The translations under genes and the position numbers were made by a program. Positions 5,770 through 7,582 of a DNA stretch of 7,582 nucleotides are shown one piece after another (within the stretch, counting starts at the first letter, position 1; each line of letters begins with the position of its first letter). Source of the stretch: an uncultured Clostridia bacterium (GTDB taxonomy: Bacteria; Bacillota; Clostridia; Christensenellales; UBA1242); the NCBI GenBank assembly GCA_905236445.1, contig CAJOPQ010000103.1:1-7582 (forward strand), written 5' to 3'. Under the pieces are notes generated by a model that was not told the DNA's origin, searched no databases, and worked only from the letters and a program-made list of their open reading frames with translations.

Positions 5770-5797
5770 TTGAAATTCTGCGAATATGTGCTATAAT
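5770..5797 (+). promoter_or_regulatory. Extended -10 promoter for the 51-aa ORF and LRR/transglutaminase-like gene
   Basis: TTGAAA (5770-5775, five of six consensus bases), a 16-base spacer and TATAAT (5792-5797) preceded by TGC form a strong extended -10 promoter. Transcription should start near 5803-5805, exactly where the AAGGAG (5803-5808) of the first gene begins, so the message has a leader of about 18 bases. Confidence 0.78.
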
Positions 5798-5821
5798 AAA
5801 GCAAGGAGTTAACTATAAGCT

Positions 5822-5977
5822 ATGATAGATGTAGACAATATTCAATTGCCAACTGTAGACTATTATGTTCCAGTTAAAGAAATTAAGTATGATATATATG
5901 ACGATGACATAACTACAGCTGAACTGCAGAGCTTTTTAGTTGCGGAGGAACAAAACAATGTTAGAAAGAAAAAATAA
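5822..5977 (+). CDS. Unrecognised 51-aa acidic small protein, first gene of the LRR/transglutaminase-like unit
   Basis: I do not recognise this protein. ATG 5822 to TAA 5975-5977 encodes 51 residues. The first half is rich in Asp, Tyr, Val and Ile (VDYYVPVKEIKYDIYDDD, 12-29). Residues 31-47 look helical (TTAELQSFLVAEEQNNV), and the C-terminus is basic (RKKK). There is no signal peptide or membrane segment. AAGGAG lies 13 bases before the ATG, a longer spacing than usual. An in-frame TAA at 5816 excludes an upstream start. The SD and the start codon of the next gene lie inside this ORF, and the two overlap by 20 bases, which strongly suggests translational coupling. It may be a partner or regulator of the LRR/transglutaminase-like protein, or a leader peptide controlling its translation. 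These roles are inference. Confidence 0.7.
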   Translation: MIDVDNIQLPTVDYYVPVKEIKYDIYDDDITTAELQSFLVAEEQNNVRKKK

Positions 5978-7364
5978 CCCCGCACTTTTTGATAAAATAT
6001 ATTTGGAATATTGTAAAACTGAAATGTTGACACCAGAAGTGCCTTCGCCATCGCAACTAAAGGAAGAAGATTTATTAAATATCACCTCCCTTGTGTTAGA
6101 TGAACATGATCCAAGTGTAACCGATCTAAAAGGAATTGAATTTTTGCCAAACTTAACAACGCTTAGGATAAAAAGCACCAATGCTTTTCACATAAATCGA
6201 TCGAAATATGTACCAAATTGCGATGATAATGCAAGCGCAGTTGAGCATGTTAAGGTTGCTACTGCAAACAAAGAAGTAGAAGAAGCTATTGACCGTCATC
6301 AAATAACTGACCTTAGTCCAATATCTCAATGCAAAAACTTAAGGGAACTAGTTTTGGTTCATCTGAGAAACGTTAAAGATTTAGACATAAGTAACAACAC
6401 ACACTTAGAATCAATAGCACTTCTTGGTTGCAAAAAATTGCAACATATTATAGGTTTGGACAAAAATCTTCCATTAAGGCAATTTAAGACATTCTTGTTA
6501 GATGCAAGTGGCTGTGATGTTTTGAATGATATTGACAATTTCGATAAAATATTAGACACATATTCCAGATTAAGCAATCCTAATGCAAAGATAACCTTGC
6601 CAACAACAACTTATTGTCACCTATGCAATAAGTATGAAGGTGCGCAAGAGATACTTGATAACTTTTCTAACGAAGGTCCAGACCCATTTTGTTGGTCCGA
6701 AAATTTGCACCCACAGGCTATACACTCAACAATTGCTCTGTCTAAAGCAAAAGACAGGTGCGACCAAATAATTGCTAGAGTTTGTGGCAAAAACCAAAAA
6801 CCCAATGTCAAAAACATGGCAAAATTATACAGATGGATGTCGGATTATATTTCTTACGACACATCAAACGCTAAGGTGTTCCAAACGGATACGAAAGGCA
6901 ATTTGCCACTTAAATTAAAACTCGATTCAGATATTGCTGCTCTTTGGAGTGGCAAAGCAGTGTGTGTTGGAATAGCGTCGCTATACAACTTGTTGTGTGC
7001 TGATCTGGGAGTGTTGTGTTCAAGCACATATTGTAACATTGCAGACGCAAAAGCAAAAAAATATAAATACATTGTTCCCAATCACCAAATTTGCAAGATT
7101 GAGACTGGCAGTGGAACATATTATTGCGACCCAACTTGTGACTTAGGGACTGAAGAATCTAAATCATTTATGCTCACAACAAGTGAAATAAGCGAACGCG
7201 CCAAGTTGTGTCCAGAAGAAAAAGATGTAGAAGATGCGGAAAGTATTCAGTGGTCTTTGGAAAAGCATGGATATTTGACAACAAATTTTACAAATAAAAT
7301 TAAAGACCTCATCAATCCTGTTACTTTTGGTAGATATACACACCCAGCAGAATTAGGTGACTAG
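5958..7364 (+). CDS. Cytoplasmic leucine-rich-repeat protein with transglutaminase-like (papain-fold) domain
   Basis: The exact function is unknown. From ATG 5958 the protein has 468 residues. Leucine-rich repeats of the internalin type lie at about 38-75 (ITSLVLDEHDPSVTDLKGIE) and 115-170 (ITDLSPISQCKNLRELVLV; ISNNTHLESIALLGCKKL). A mixed helical middle (about 180-285) contains a CxxC (Cys220, Cys223). The transglutaminase-like domain lies at about 290-400, with SGKAVCVGIASLYNLL around probable nucleophile Cys336, NHQICKI around His376 and YYCDPTCDLG around Asp391, an intact Cys-His-Asp triad. No signal peptide or membrane helix is present. It has 18 cysteines. GGAGG (5944-5948) sits 9 bases before ATG 5958, which favours this start over the in-frame TTG at 5940. 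It could be a protease, a crosslinking enzyme or an amidase; LRRs suggest a protein ligand. Confidence 0.82.
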   Translation: MLERKNNPALFDKIYLEYCKTEMLTPEVPSPSQLKEEDLLNITSLVLDEHDPSVTDLKGIEFLPNLTTLRIKSTNAFHINRSKYVPNCDDNASAVEHVKVATANKEVEEAIDRHQITDLSPISQCKNLRELVLVHLRNVKDLDISNNTHLESIALLGCKKLQHIIGLDKNLPLRQFKTFLLDASGCDVLNDIDNFDKILDTYSRLSNPNAKITLPTTTYCHLCNKYEGAQEILDNFSNEGPDPFCWSENLHPQAIHSTIALSKAKDRCDQIIARVCGKNQKPNVKNMAKLYRWMSDYISYDTSNAKVFQTDTKGNLPLKLKLDSDIAALWSGKAVCVGIASLYNLLCADLGVLCSSTYCNIADAKAKKYKYIVPNHQICKIETGSGTYYCDPTCDLGTEESKSFMLTTSEISERAKLCPEEKDVEDAESIQWSLEKHGYLTTNFTNKIKDLINPVTFGRYTHPAELGD

Positions 7365-7370
7365 AAGAAA

Positions 7371-7394
7371 ATTTTCGAAAATTATTCTCGAAAA
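7371..7394 (+). repeat. AT-rich inverted repeats after the LRR gene
   Basis: ATTTTCGAAAAT (7371-7382) is a perfect 12-base palindrome, and TTTTCGA (7372-7378) can also pair with TCGAAAA (7388-7394). They begin 7 bases after the stop codon. No U tract follows, so this is not a standard terminator. The LRR transcript may continue through the tRNA to the terminator at 7517-7546. Confidence 0.4.
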
Positions 7395-7397
7395 ATC

Positions 7398-7426
7398 TTG
7401 CATTTAGTATATATGTGTGCTATAAT
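7398..7426 (+). promoter_or_regulatory. Promoter for tRNA-Glu
   Basis: TTGCAT (7398-7403), a 17-base spacer and TATAAT (7421-7426) with an extended TGC form a good promoter. Transcription should start near 7433, only about six bases before the mature tRNA, so RNase P would remove a very short leader. Confidence 0.8.
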
Positions 7427-7438
7427 ATGCACATGTAT

Positions 7439-7513
7439 GGCCCTATGGTCAAGCGGTTAAGACGACACCCTCTCACGGTGTAATCAGGAGTTCGATTCTC
7501 CTTAGGGCTACCA
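7439..7513 (+). tRNA. tRNA-Glu, anticodon CTC
   Basis: The 75-base gene, including encoded CCA (7511-7513), folds as a full cloverleaf. The acceptor GGCCCTA pairs with TAGGGCT (7503-7509). The D stem is GTC/GAC with loop AAGCGGTTAA. The anticodon stem is ACACC/GGTGT with the 7-base loop CTCTCAC and anticodon CTC at 7472-7474, which reads GAG. The T stem is AGGAG/CTCCT with loop TTCGATT. The discriminator is A7510. The sequence resembles the B. subtilis-type tRNA-Glu. The first acceptor pair is G-U rather than G-C. It has its own promoter and terminator. Confidence 0.95.
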
Positions 7514-7516
7514 ATT

Positions 7517-7546
7517 ATATCTCATCTCAAGTGAGATATTTTTTTT
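7517..7546 (+). terminator. Rho-independent terminator after tRNA-Glu
   Basis: ATATCTCA (7517-7524) and TGAGATAT (7532-7539) form an 8-base-pair stem with a 7-base loop, followed by an unbroken run of T to 7546. It starts four bases after the tRNA CCA end and probably also ends readthrough transcripts from the LRR gene. Confidence 0.9.
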
Positions 7547-7582
7547 GCCCTATTGGAGAATCTACAAGCTTTCGCTTGCAAC

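Noticed and set aside
5940..5957. TTG at 5940 as the start of the LRR/transglutaminase-like gene
   Set aside because: The GGAGG at 5944-5948 lies downstream of this TTG and is spaced correctly for ATG 5958, so the extra six residues are unlikely.
5863..6181. 62- and 81-aa open frames on the - strand opposite the start of the LRR gene
   Set aside because: They overlap the well-supported 51-aa and LRR genes in antisense and have no SD or promoter.
7565..7578. CAAGC-TTTC-GCTTG hairpin at the window edge (GAAA tetraloop on the - strand)
   Set aside because: A 5-base-pair stem with no U tract in view, cut by the window end. It could belong to a terminator of a neighbouring gene, but nothing supports that here.

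Overview
The window is AT-rich bacterial DNA with strong AAGGAG/GGAGG-type ribosome-binding sites and consensus sigma-70/sigma-A promoters. It uses the ordinary genetic code: Trp is TGG and genes stop with TAA or TAG. The gene content (a KhpB/Jag protein, a YidC without the large Gram-negative periplasmic domain, a B. subtilis-like tRNA-Glu, a DUF2207 lipoprotein and a cytoplasmic LRR/transglutaminase-like protein) points to a low-GC Gram-positive lineage. My best guess is an uncultured gut-type Clostridia (Christensenellales-like). That placement is inference; no marker here fixes the species.

Left part (1-640, + strand): an AT-rich leader with a near-consensus promoter, then dtd (D-aminoacyl-tRNA deacylase), closed by a strong bidirectional terminator at 606-640.

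Centre-left (647-3650, - strand): the conserved rpmH-rnpA-yidD-yidC-jag block, converging on dtd. A perfect TTGACA-17-TATAAT promoter drives rpmH (L34, 44 aa). A rho-independent terminator lies between rpmH and rnpA, so the downstream genes are probably expressed at a lower level than L34. After jag comes a 38-aa ORF that has its own SD and stops 7 bases before the shared terminator. The block links ribosome assembly (L34), tRNA 5' processing (RnpA) and membrane-protein insertion (YidD, YidC) with an RNA-binding regulator (KhpB). The usual outer neighbours, dnaA/oriC upstream and mnmE/mnmG downstream, are absent here.

Centre-right (3702-5687, - strand): a 641-aa DUF2207-family membrane lipoprotein starting at GTG, with its own extended -10 promoter.

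Right part (5770-7546, + strand): divergent from the DUF2207 gene, a two-gene unit encodes a 51-aa acidic protein and an overlapping 468-aa LRR plus transglutaminase-like protein with an intact Cys-His-Asp triad. A separately promoted tRNA-Glu (anticodon CTC) with its own terminator follows. The last 36 bases hold nothing identifiable beyond a small hairpin.

No gene-free stretch exceeds 300 bases. I saw no insertion sequence, CRISPR array, attachment site, replication origin or riboswitch. The least-explained items are the two small ORFs (38 and 51 aa) and the LRR/transglutaminase-like pair.
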